Shown here in pieces: positions 19,026 through 26,865 of a stretch of DNA of 64,000 nucleotides (within the stretch, counting starts at the first letter, position 1; every line of letters begins with the position of its first letter). Source of the stretch: JARFQW01 sp963842955 (GTDB lineage: Bacteria > Pseudomonadota > Gammaproteobacteria > Steroidobacterales > XN24); NCBI GenBank assembly GCA_963842955.1, contig CAWJIJ010000011.1, forward strand, positions 1 through 64,000, read 5' to 3'. The translations under genes and the position numbers were made by a program. The notes below the pieces were generated by a model. That model had not been told where the DNA came from and did no database searches. It worked only from the letters and a program-made list of their open reading frames with translations.

Positions 19026-19631
19026 ATGGTCCATTTCGTTGCGCATTGCCTGAACGGCCTGGGTCGAGCCCTGTTGATGAGTCGCAAGCTCCATCCGGGG
19101 CGATGGTGGCTGATCGTGCTCGTCGTGCTGCCAGTGCCCGCAGTGACCGCTGCCCCCGAGGATCTGGCGGTCGGAACCTACGTCCTCGAGACCGACCCGC
19201 TGCAGAACGTGAGCCTCAAAGCCAATCAGGCTTCCCTTTACGCCATTCTCGGGGAGTTGGCTTCCGACCTCGACATCGAAGTGGAAAACCGGGCCGGTGA
19301 GGACACGCTGGTTGTCACGGAGTTCTCGAGCCTTCCCCTGGCCAAGGCCCTCAAACGCCTGAGTGAGAGTTCGATGATCGTCTCCGACGAGATGTCGGGC
19401 AGGGTTGCGAAGATTATTCTGCTTCCAAAGGGTGACGGCTCGCGCTATGTAGCACCGGCGCAGGCACCGGTTTCCACGACTGAAGAAGGCTTTCCGGAAA
19501 CGGAGAGCCAGTCGTTCGAATTCGAATTCGACCCCAACGCAGCCCCGGTGGATGATCCGGAAAGTGCAGCGCCGGACGACGCGCCGTTGGATTTCGAGGC
19601 CGAGATGCAGGAGGACGTCGAAGACAAGTGA
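19026..19631 (+). CDS. Exported STN-domain protein (copy 1)
   Basis: The 201-residue product has an N-terminal signal or anchor (WWLIVLVVLPVPAVTAA, residues ~27-43) and a secretin/TonB short N-terminal (STN) type domain at ~55-135 (SLYAILGELASDLDIEVE, LPLAKALKRLSESSMIV, KIILLPKG). The tail is acidic and disordered (DDPESAAPDDAPLDFEAEMQEDVED). STN domains occur at the N-terminus of secretins and TonB receptors; free-standing ones are of unclear role. ATG 19026 follows GGAG at 8 bases. A paralogue at 31731 has the same start (ATGGTC), length and tail. The gene lies between two hydrolases carrying the shared GCP/VCL domain, which suggests a link to their export (inference). Confidence 0.75.
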   Translation: MVHFVAHCLNGLGRALLMSRKLHPGRWWLIVLVVLPVPAVTAAPEDLAVGTYVLETDPLQNVSLKANQASLYAILGELASDLDIEVENRAGEDTLVVTEFSSLPLAKALKRLSESSMIVSDEMSGRVAKIILLPKGDGSRYVAPAQAPVSTTEEGFPETESQSFEFEFDPNAAPVDDPESAAPDDAPLDFEAEMQEDVEDK

Positions 19632-19741
19632 AGGGCTGGAGGGATCCAGGCTGACCCGCAGGCTGCCGGCACGGCCGTTCGCGGATTGAAAGCGTGGCCG
19701 GCAGCGGACGAATGCAGGGGCTGCCTCTCCTTCCTATTGCG

Positions 19742-21601
19742 TTACAGGCTCTTCAGGAAGTCGACGACCCAGCCGTTCTGCGGACCATACGGCGTCTCCG
19801 GCCAGTAATGGCTGCCTTCGAACGGCCGGAAGAAAACCGGCGCTCCCTCGACATTGAGGGGCAGGAACCAGCGGCCGTCCCGATTCCCGGGGTAGAGATC
19901 GGATTGACCGCCCCAGTAACGGCTCCAGTTTCCCATGTCGAAGTCGGCTGGCTGTGTATCGTTTCGAATGATGAGCTGTTCGATCGTCGTCCGCGCCAGT
20001 GACTGCTGGGTGGCGTGCCACCCGGGCCAGCCGTTGCTGCCGGAGTCCCGATTGAAAACCGTATCCCAGCTGCCGAACATATAGAGGACCGGCCGGGGAT
20101 ACCGGGCGCGATCCTGTCCCCGGATCAGCGGCAGAATCGGCGGGGATCCGTTGTCGAGGCTGGCCGCGCTCATATCCACCTTGTACCGCGCATAGGCTCC
20201 GAAGACGGCAAACCCATCGAACTGATCAGCCATCAGTTCCATGAGGGAGAAGGTAAGGAACCCGCCCGACGAGTAACCCACGGCGAAGAGCCGATCCTCG
20301 TCCACTTCGTGGGCCGCACGGAGATGGTCGAGGATAAACTGAACGTAGTCGAGATCATCCCGCTGCCCAAAGGCTGCCTTGTACGGGAAGCGCAGGCTCC
20401 AACGCACCGAGGTCGACTGAGTGCCAGGAGGCCTCACGATACCCAGACTGTCCCGGTTTAGTCCCTGGGCATAAACAACGATGGCCTCCGGCCAAAGTTC
20501 GTGGAACTCCCGCCGGTACTCGGAACGCTCGATCCAGCCACCGGCGCCATGAAAAAAGATCAGCACCGGGGCAAGACCCTCCACCTCACTGGGATGGACC
20601 CGCGCCCGCCGCAGATGACCATCGATCTCGAAGTGCATCATGTAGGGTTCGATGCCCGTGGTGTCTTCACCCGCGACCGCAAGAACGTCTACGACGAAAC
20701 GGAAGCTGCCCATGGACCTCAGGCAAACCTGGAACGGCACTCGCATCTCTTCTCCGGGCGCGAGGTAGCCGTCGCTGTAATCGCCAATGGCGCCCAACGG
20801 GAATGAGCCGCCTTGATGGACGGTCCCGTCAGGCGTTCTGAGACTGTTGCGGCCGGAAAGGACGGGAACTGCGATCTGCAGCTGGGAAAGCACCCGTCCG
20901 CTCTCGTTCGACAGCATCGCATCGAACCGGTAGACGGCCATGGCCATGGCCGGACAGCCGGAGGCTTCCCGGCTGACTTGGGCACTGCCGGCCACGGGTT
21001 CGAACGAAACATACTCGTTGACGTCTCTCGGAGCCGGTGGCCCGGATGAACTCGCGCCCACCGCGTCGATGTCGGCTCCCGTCGCCCCGCTGTAGTAGGA
21101 ATCTCCGTCGTCCGTCATGCGAACCAGGGAGAACCGGTCGTCCGGACCGAATCCGAAGGCATCGATGTCAATGCCGGAGCTGCTACCGGGCGCCACGCCC
21201 ACGGGGAACCATTCCAGCCCGTCCTTGCTGATTTCGACCCACACCGCCTCGTCGAGAACGCCCAGGTTGCTGCCGACCTCGAAAATCCAGAGATCGGCCT
21301 CCCGGTCACCGCTTCCCGTCAGCGAGTTGTCGGTAAACCGGAGGGTGAGTCGACCACCGTTGCCCAGTGAGACATCGATCAGGCCGCCCGGCAGCAAGGG
21401 CACACCCAGTGCGCGTTCCGCTTCCTGGTTGCGGAGGGACGGCACCGGACCGCCCCCATAGTCAGGCTCGTACAGAACGACTTCGTCCGCAAACGAAACC
21501 TCACCCGCGGGGAACTCGATGCCCCCGTATTCGGCCGCGCTCAACGCAACCGGAAGGACTACGAGAAAAAAGAAAAACATTCGTCGGAGTGCGCAACACA
21601 C
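19742..21601 (-). CDS. Exported esterase (PHB depolymerase/feruloyl esterase-like) with GCP/VCL domain
   Basis: The 619-residue product starts at GTG 21601, preceded by GGGAGCGAGG; the ATG at 21580 has no ribosome site and would lose the basic end of the signal peptide. Residues ~24-185 resemble a discoidin-like surface domain (GRLTLRFTDNSLTG, ADLWIFEVG). Residues ~193-310 are the shared domain (NEYVSFEP, SGCPAMAM, YRFDAMLSNES, GDYSDGYLAPGEE, VPFQVCL). Residues ~318-619 are an LpqC/PHB-depolymerase-type alpha/beta hydrolase with oxyanion segment FFHGAGGW, nucleophile Ser444 in GYSSGG, a probable acid in FGSWDTV and a probable His in EGSHYWPE. It probably cleaves ester-linked polymers outside the cell. 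Confidence 0.8.
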   Translation of the reverse strand: MCCALRRMFFFFLVVLPVALSAAEYGGIEFPAGEVSFADEVVLYEPDYGGGPVPSLRNQEAERALGVPLLPGGLIDVSLGNGGRLTLRFTDNSLTGSGDREADLWIFEVGSNLGVLDEAVWVEISKDGLEWFPVGVAPGSSSGIDIDAFGFGPDDRFSLVRMTDDGDSYYSGATGADIDAVGASSSGPPAPRDVNEYVSFEPVAGSAQVSREASGCPAMAMAVYRFDAMLSNESGRVLSQLQIAVPVLSGRNSLRTPDGTVHQGGSFPLGAIGDYSDGYLAPGEEMRVPFQVCLRSMGSFRFVVDVLAVAGEDTTGIEPYMMHFEIDGHLRRARVHPSEVEGLAPVLIFFHGAGGWIERSEYRREFHELWPEAIVVYAQGLNRDSLGIVRPPGTQSTSVRWSLRFPYKAAFGQRDDLDYVQFILDHLRAAHEVDEDRLFAVGYSSGGFLTFSLMELMADQFDGFAVFGAYARYKVDMSAASLDNGSPPILPLIRGQDRARYPRPVLYMFGSWDTVFNRDSGSNGWPGWHATQQSLARTTIEQLIIRNDTQPADFDMGNWSRYWGGQSDLYPGNRDGRWFLPLNVEGAPVFFRPFEGSHYWPETPYGPQNGWVVDFLKSL

Positions 21602-22045
21602 GACCTCGCTCCCTGGCCATCACACTTATCGTTCAAGGTCGGCCGGAACAATCTGCTGCGGTCCGCACGATTCGAGACCCAGGAATCTCCGGCCCTCATA
21701 AGAATCCATAGCCGACATCGCCTCACCGTGCCATTGGGGCTTTACGAAAAGCGGCGGCGAATCATGGCGCGGATACGGCAGACGCGAGGCAGATACTCAC
21801 GTAGCCCGGCACCCTCGCGCCTGAGCTCGGTGCTCCAGCCTTGAGATTGTTGCGTGGTCAGGAAAGCACGGCCGCCAACCCCAATCCCGGCGCACTCGCG
21901 AAGGCGACCGGCGCATTCATGGAAATGGGCGCCGGGTCTCTCGGCGGGCCCGACGCAGGTCGGACTGGAATCCACCAGGAGCTTCGAACTCCCGCACGCC
22001 TGAAGGTGGCTTGTCAGAAGATGCTGGCACCCCGGCGCAATGCCT
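21602..22045. other. Intergenic stretch without a recognised feature
   Basis: This 444-bp gap separates the esterase gene (starting at 21601, leftward) from the end of the RiPP-type operon (22046, leftward). I see no convincing coding frame, no GGGGACAG-type repeat and no clear terminator. It must hold the esterase promoter. Confidence 0.5.
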
Positions 22046-23704
22046 TCAAGCCGGCTCCCGGGAGACCGCCTGCCGGCCGGCTCGCAGGACGCCACGGGCG
22101 ATCTGGCGACGCGCCGAGCGCCGGGCCAACAGGTGACGAGTGTAGGCCATCCGGTCGCCCCAGCGCTCCCGAGTGCGGATATGGAACGACCATCGCTGCC
22201 GGGCGGAAAACGCCCCGCAGGTTGCCAGGAGCGTATCGTGTCCGGCCACGAGCCTGCGGCGAACCTCGGCGGCGAGACTCTCGAGCCGCCGGTCAGCGAA
22301 AATCGATGCCTCGACGGGCTCAGGCAGCTTGCTGCCAAGGACATCCCGAGTGAGGACCAGGCCCAGCAGGAGCTGCCGCCGGCCGCCATTTCGATTGGCT
22401 TCGAAGAGAACGCGGTCCCAGGGCAATGAAGGCCCGTGACGGCCCACGAACTCATTGAGATCGGCGATCCAACCGAGCTTGCTCCAGCAGTGCTTGGTCG
22501 CGTGCCCGCACAGAAGCAGAAGCATGTCCTCGTCCGACAGCTGCCACAGGGAGCGCCCGCCGACGTCCCGCCGGCAGGCTCGCGCTCTTGCAGCCTCGAA
22601 ATCCAAGGGGAAGCGGTACCAGTCCGGCGCCATTCCCCACTGGAGATCGAGATGGCAGCCGCCAACCGGGGGCGAGAATTTGGCGTATTTCCATGCCTTT
22701 CCCGTTTTCAGATGCCGATAGCCGGCAGCTTCGAGTACCCGAACCAGTTCAGGCACTTCGGCTCTGCGGACGAGGATGTCCAGGTCCGAAAACTGCCGGA
22801 GGCAAACGCTGTCGTAAGCGCGAATCGCCAGCGTCGGTCCCTTCACGGGAATCCCCTTGAGACCGGCGGACTCCAGCCGGGCCAGAGCGTCGGCGAGGGT
22901 AGCGAACATCAGGGTGTTGCGGGCCGCCTGCCCCCGGCTCCACGCACTCATCTCTTCGCTGACGGATGCGGGAAGTCTGTCATCGGCATGGGCAGCCAGA
23001 TTACGGGCCACCAGCGGCAGGACTCCATGACTGCGAGCCTCCCTCAGGAAGGCTTGCCAGTCGATCCGGCGGTCTGCGAGTAGCCCTATGTTCCGGGCCG
23101 CAGCCGAATCTATCCGGGTGCGGGCGCACGCCGCGAGCAGGCGAGCCCGCACCGTCCGAGGTGATTCCGGCTCGGCGACGCCGGATCGGCGGGTTCGTCG
23201 TGCCTCGGGATGGTGGTCGCCGCGCCGGTCGGCCTCTGCTTCGTGTTGCCCTGTCCGGACCGTCCTCCCCCCGGTCGCGGGGGAAGCCGGCACCGGATAC
23301 CGATACGTTTCCCGGTAGACCTCGGCAACGTGTGGCGAAGTCTCGAATACGGTCTCACCGGCGACCGCCAGCCAGGCATGGCCGTGGAGATCCCCCCGGC
23401 CCGGATGCCTGTCGTCCTGCCCGGGCCTCCGCCGGCGTACCCCAAGACAGAAATCCACGGGTTCTCCGGCCCGCCTCAGCTCCCGGTAGAGCAGCAAAGA
23501 GCGCTCGAGGCAGTTGGGCTGCAGGGGACCGATCCGGCGGCGCAGCAGCCGATCCGTGAGGCGCACCATGCGCGCGGGATCGGGCAAGCGGTGTCGCGCC
23601 GGCCCGCGAGGTGTCAAAGCCTTCAGCAGGTCCGGCAGGGACCGGCGACGTATACGGGCGGGCAAAAATGCCGCCCTGATGGCAACGCCGGTCAACCAGA
23701 GCAC
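22046..23704 (-). CDS. Fusion of a B2 transglutaminase-like leader peptidase and a nucleotidyltransferase
   Basis: The 552-residue product has two parts. Residues ~1-145 match lasso-peptide B2 proteins: catalytic Cys in PNCLERSLLLYRELR, His in GHAWLAVAG, acid in FETSP; B2 proteins remove RiPP leader peptides. Residues ~190-480 match the nucleotidyltransferase family found in lasso-type clusters (KGIPVKGPTLAIRAYD, RQFSDLDILVRR with the Asp pair, HLDLQWGM). A low-complexity linker joins them. It is the last gene of a five-gene leftward operon with PqqD, radical SAM, kinase and precursor. GTG 23704 leaves little room for a ribosome site; an ATT 51 bases upstream, after GGAG, would add ITVRSAARWLATTPGE, which looks like a natural N-terminus. 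Confidence 0.75.
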   Translation of the reverse strand: MLWLTGVAIRAAFLPARIRRRSLPDLLKALTPRGPARHRLPDPARMVRLTDRLLRRRIGPLQPNCLERSLLLYRELRRAGEPVDFCLGVRRRRPGQDDRHPGRGDLHGHAWLAVAGETVFETSPHVAEVYRETYRYPVPASPATGGRTVRTGQHEAEADRRGDHHPEARRTRRSGVAEPESPRTVRARLLAACARTRIDSAAARNIGLLADRRIDWQAFLREARSHGVLPLVARNLAAHADDRLPASVSEEMSAWSRGQAARNTLMFATLADALARLESAGLKGIPVKGPTLAIRAYDSVCLRQFSDLDILVRRAEVPELVRVLEAAGYRHLKTGKAWKYAKFSPPVGGCHLDLQWGMAPDWYRFPLDFEAARARACRRDVGGRSLWQLSDEDMLLLLCGHATKHCWSKLGWIADLNEFVGRHGPSLPWDRVLFEANRNGGRRQLLLGLVLTRDVLGSKLPEPVEASIFADRRLESLAAEVRRRLVAGHDTLLATCGAFSARQRWSFHIRTRERWGDRMAYTRHLLARRSARRQIARGVLRAGRQAVSREPA

Positions 23705-23758
23705 CTCCCCGGGCGTCGTCGCCAGCCACCGTGCTGCGGATCTTACGGTAATGACGGC

Positions 23759-24058
23759 CTACTCCCGGACCCGGACCAGGCCTGCGTCCCTGAGCTCGGC
23801 CACAAGGCGGCTTACCGCGCCGGCCGCCCGTTCAGTCTCGATGCCGTAACGTTCGACGAGTTGCCCGCCGACCTCCCCAAGCGTGAGCCCCTTATCCAGA
23901 AGCCGCCAGATTTCGAGGCCGCTGGCGTTTAAGGTGAAGTACTTCCGGGTCGCTAGATGCAGGAGCACGGCTTCGCCTTCGTCCAGGTCGGTGACCATGA
24001 CCTCCGGCTCGGGGTCCACGCGCCAGGCCGGGTCCATCGGGGCTTGCCCGCCGCTCAT
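23759..24058 (-). CDS. PqqD-family peptide chaperone (RiPP recognition element)
   Basis: This 99-residue protein has the winged-helix PqqD fold pattern: EGEAVLLHLATRKYFTLNASGLEIWRLL, then EVGGQLVERYGIE, then VSRLVAELRDAGLV. PqqD/B1 proteins bind the leader of a RiPP precursor and present it to modifying enzymes. The ATG at 24058 shares one base with the TGA of the radical SAM gene (TGATGA), so translation is coupled. The partner leader is most likely that of the 26107-26268 peptide. Confidence 0.85.
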   Translation of the reverse strand: MSGGQAPMDPAWRVDPEPEVMVTDLDEGEAVLLHLATRKYFTLNASGLEIWRLLDKGLTLGEVGGQLVERYGIETERAAGAVSRLVAELRDAGLVRVRE

Positions 24059-25065
24059 CAAGCCGTGTCCTGCAGGCGGGACGCCGAGGGGTCGGGAAAC
24101 CAGACTCGTTCACCATCGAAGCCCGCGACCTTGTGGAAAGTCTTGAGACAGAAATCGCAGGGATAATAGTCGCCGTCCCGCACCGCGCCGGATTCGAAAT
24201 GCGCGGCCTTTGCCCGGCGGAATGTCTCCACCGCGTCCTCCAGACGCCCAATGAGATCCGGAAACGGACGGTCCTTCACGTTGCCGATCACTTCGTCCCC
24301 GTCCGCCACGTGAGTCTGGCCGGAAAGATGGCAGCAGCGGCTCAGATTGCCGCGCCAGTCGATATTGATTTCGTTGCCTTGCAGGGGTTGGCAGGGATAC
24401 AGCCCCGTGCTCCGGGAGCCCGGGGCCAGGCCCACCGGGATCATCACTGTCCCGGCGACCTCACGGACCACGGCGTCCGCGGCATCCCGCTCGGGGCGGG
24501 AGAGATACAGGCCGTTGTCCACCGAGCGCGGGGTCGGCACCAGGTGACCGAAGCGCACGCCGGCGGCCCCGAGGCCCGCAGCCAGGGTCGCAAGCTCCGG
24601 GATCTCGGCGTGGTTTCGTCGGGTCAGGACCATGTTGACGGTGAAGGGAATCGCCCGGGCGACGCAGATGCTCATGGCCTGAAGCACCCGCCGGAACGAG
24701 CCCGCGCCGCGGATGCGGTCATGAGTCCCCTCGCCCGCACCGTCCAGGCTGAACGTCACACCGCGAAACCGGGGCTGATGGGCCTTTACCAGCGGCCAGA
24801 CCCGGGCAAAGTTCCAGCCGTTGGTAACCATGCCGAATTCATAGCCGGCCTCGGCCAGCCGCTCGACGATTCGCGCGAAGTCAGGGTGCAGCGTCGGTTC
24901 GCCTCCGGTGAGAGATATTTCGCCGTAGCCGAGAGTCGAAGCGTGGCCGACGATCTGCTCGAACACTTCCGCGGCCAGCCAGTCCCGCCCGCCATGGCGG
25001 CCCTCGAAACAGTGGGCGCACCTCAGATTGCAGCGGTTGGTCAGTTCGAGAACGATGCGCTTCAC
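24058..25065 (-). CDS. Radical SAM / SPASM-like enzyme of a RiPP-type operon
   Basis: This gene encodes 335 residues from GTG 25065, which overlaps the TGA of the kinase gene (GTGA). The CxxxCxxC cluster motif is TNRCNLRCAHCFEG at the very N-terminus; SLTGGEPTLHPD is the GGE motif that binds S-adenosylmethionine. C-terminal cysteines (LYPCQPLQ, LSRCCHLSG, YYPCDFCLK) resemble a SPASM or twitch auxiliary cluster region. Such enzymes form carbon-carbon, carbon-sulfur or carbon-oxygen links in ribosomal peptides. The frame stays open upstream of 25065 but that part is the kinase gene in another frame. The modification made here cannot be told from sequence. Confidence 0.85.
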   Translation of the reverse strand: MKRIVLELTNRCNLRCAHCFEGRHGGRDWLAAEVFEQIVGHASTLGYGEISLTGGEPTLHPDFARIVERLAEAGYEFGMVTNGWNFARVWPLVKAHQPRFRGVTFSLDGAGEGTHDRIRGAGSFRRVLQAMSICVARAIPFTVNMVLTRRNHAEIPELATLAAGLGAAGVRFGHLVPTPRSVDNGLYLSRPERDAADAVVREVAGTVMIPVGLAPGSRSTGLYPCQPLQGNEINIDWRGNLSRCCHLSGQTHVADGDEVIGNVKDRPFPDLIGRLEDAVETFRRAKAAHFESGAVRDGDYYPCDFCLKTFHKVAGFDGERVWFPDPSASRLQDTA

Positions 25066-26093
25066 GAGGCTTTGCGCTCCGGGCAAGGCAACGTCGCAAC
25101 GGCGGACACCCGGTCCGCGAGGATAGCGGGAGCATCGCGAACGTCCCGGCCGGCGGCCAGCTCGAAGCAGCTGACCTGGGCAACGAGACGCCGCAGAACA
25201 TCCAGATGGGCCCGCGCAACGTCGCCGCGAAAAGCCAGTGATGGGCTCTGGGCCACGAGACGCGCCAGCGCGTCGACAGACGAAATCGGCTCGATGCGGG
25301 TCCCGGGCCGGTCGGAAATCGCCGTGAAGAAAATGGATCGGGGAACGCACGCCGGCGCATGCCGGCCCGGAAGCGCCCGGACCAGGTCCAGAAAGCGTTT
25401 GCCGGTCTCCGGATCTGGCGGGCCCGCCAGATGAACGGCGATCTCCGGATAGTGCAGTGCCAGACAGGGATCCACGTTGAACGGCTCCCGGAAGGACAAG
25501 ACGCGCACGGGCGTCTCGTCGGCGAGAAGAACCGCATCGTCGGACAGGAAGTTCCAGCCCGCGGACGCCAGCGCCAGGGTCGCGGTGGACTTTCCGGTGC
25601 CGCTGCCCCCAACGAGCAACAGGCCGGTTTCCTCTCTCACAAGGGCGGCGGCGTGAAGATCGAACCAGCCCCGGGTGGCCAGCCATTCGTTCAGGCCGAT
25701 CAGCAACAGGTCCAGGCGGGCCTTGGCCGGGCGGGCCGAAAACGTAGGATCGATGACCAGTATGCCCCGGTTCTGCTGGAGGTCGAGGTAGAACCAGGAG
25801 GCGCCGTCCGTCACGCGGGTGGCGCCGGAGTCCGAGGCAATCTCCAGGCCGAAACCCGGCTCACAGCGGCTACCGGCTCCCATTCGCGGCAGACCCTCCG
25901 GGCCCCGACGGACTTCCAGGTGGAAAGACGGGGTGCTCACCGGCTCGCGCAGGAGGGCGAGCGGAAGGGCGCCGAAGAGCGGACGGATCGCTTCGTCCCA
26001 GAGGTCGTCCGTCACTCGAAGGGAGATGATGACGTCATGCAGACGCCACGCCGAAACGCGGGGTTCAGCCCGCCCCCGCGCCGCGGTCATCAT
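25062..26093 (-). CDS. HPr kinase-like P-loop protein of a RiPP-type operon
   Basis: The 343-residue product has a Walker A motif in the middle (LLLVGGSGTGKSTATLALASAGW) followed by FLSDDAVLL, the HPr-kinase-like catalytic Asp motif. Proteins of this family occur next to PqqD in the HprK-rel/PqqD-rel systems and in lasso clusters, where some phosphorylate the precursor tail. ATG 26093 was chosen (ATG 26090 follows directly); a TTG at 26117 is also possible and would overlap the precursor gene by 11 bases. It is the second gene of the operon and overlaps the radical SAM gene by 4 bases. Confidence 0.8.
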   Translation of the reverse strand: MMTAARGRAEPRVSAWRLHDVIISLRVTDDLWDEAIRPLFGALPLALLREPVSTPSFHLEVRRGPEGLPRMGAGSRCEPGFGLEIASDSGATRVTDGASWFYLDLQQNRGILVIDPTFSARPAKARLDLLLIGLNEWLATRGWFDLHAAALVREETGLLLVGGSGTGKSTATLALASAGWNFLSDDAVLLADETPVRVLSFREPFNVDPCLALHYPEIAVHLAGPPDPETGKRFLDLVRALPGRHAPACVPRSIFFTAISDRPGTRIEPISSVDALARLVAQSPSLAFRGDVARAHLDVLRRLVAQVSCFELAAGRDVRDAPAILADRVSAVATLPCPERKAS

Positions 26094-26106
26094 GCGCACG
26101 CCCGTG

Positions 26107-26268
26107 CTACGGAACAAACGTCCCGAAGAACCCGTGGGTCATGCGACTCAGGTCACCGTGGTCCGTCAGGCTCGGCTCGACGAACTCGAGTTTTGGTTCC
26201 TCGAACTCCCTGGCTTGATCCACGGACTCCGCGCCGACGATTGGCTGCGCTGGTTCCTTCTTCTCCAT
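26107..26268 (-). CDS. Putative RiPP precursor peptide with lasso-type leader motif (53 residues)
   Basis: This small frame starts at ATG 26268 behind an excellent ribosome site (GGGGAGGGGACCTC) and ends at TAG 26107-26109, 14 bases before the kinase ATG. The N-terminal half is acidic. Residues 29-44 read FVEPSLTDHGDLSRMT, which fits the lasso leader pattern Y/F-x-x-P-x-L-x(3)-G-x(5)-T bound by PqqD/B1 proteins. After Thr44 only HGFFGTFVP remains. By the lasso rule (Thr at -2) the core would be GFFGTFVP, which is too short and lacks the Asp/Glu needed for a lasso ring. With the adjoining kinase, radical SAM, PqqD and B2 genes this is most likely the substrate of an undescribed pathway (inference). 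Confidence 0.75.
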   Translation of the reverse strand: MEKKEPAQPIVGAESVDQAREFEEPKLEFVEPSLTDHGDLSRMTHGFFGTFVP

Positions 26269-26423
26269 GAGGTCCCCTCCCCTGTGTGCAATACGAAAAC
26301 CAGGCGTCGAGTCCGTTCCTGAAAACGTCGGACGCGAGGCTCAAGCTCGAGCCTAAAACATTCCGGAGGCCGGGTCATTAGCGTCAGCTTATGTCAAATG
26401 TGCAGCCTGCCGGGGAGAATACC

Positions 26424-26797
26424 GTGACAGTTCACTTAATTGCGTTCCGGGGACAGCCTCGGGCGCTGGCTTGCAAGGCGTGCTTGCAGCCCTACCCTGC
26501 TCAATCGAACCCATTGTGCCCCGGACATCGATGGCTCGAGAAAGCCGTGTTTCACCAGGACTTTGCATCGCCGTCCACGTGGACTCTGACGAATGCCCTG
26601 GAGATCCCACCGACTCGATCCGGGGCCAGCGGACACTCGGCCAGAGTATTTGTCCACATGATGGAGACAGTAATTTGTCTTCTGCATGAACATGTTTCCA
26701 GCCCACGAGGGCCACGAAACCTGGGGCGGGAGCCCGACGCAGGCTCGTGCCAATTGAGAATTACCTGTCCCCGAAATACAGATAAGTTAACTGTCAC
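26424..26797. repeat. 374-bp element bounded by inverted GGGGACAG-type repeats
   Basis: The left end (26424-26456) and the reverse complement of the right end (26765-26797) are both 33 bases and agree at 27 positions; both begin GTGACAGTT and end CGGGGACAG. The interior shows no convincing coding frame. This looks like a non-autonomous element, or the remains of one, related to the GGGGACAG repeats that often accompany REP-associated tyrosine transposases. No transposase is visible. It lies between the RiPP operon and the C25 peptidase gene. Confidence 0.6.
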
Positions 26798-26865
26798 CGG
26801 ACCCCGCATCCGAATGCGGCCATGGCTTGTCGTCATCCGGCCACCGTCAGCTGCAGCCATGGGTT

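Noticed and set aside
21742..22665. 307-codon minus-strand frame downstream of the RiPP operon
   Set aside because: It lies largely in another frame of the B2/nucleotidyltransferase gene, is Arg/Ser/Pro-rich and has no ribosome site.
26107..26268. Calling the precursor a true lasso peptide
   Set aside because: The leader fits, but the core is only eight or nine residues, lacks Asp or Glu for the ring, and no cyclase gene is present.
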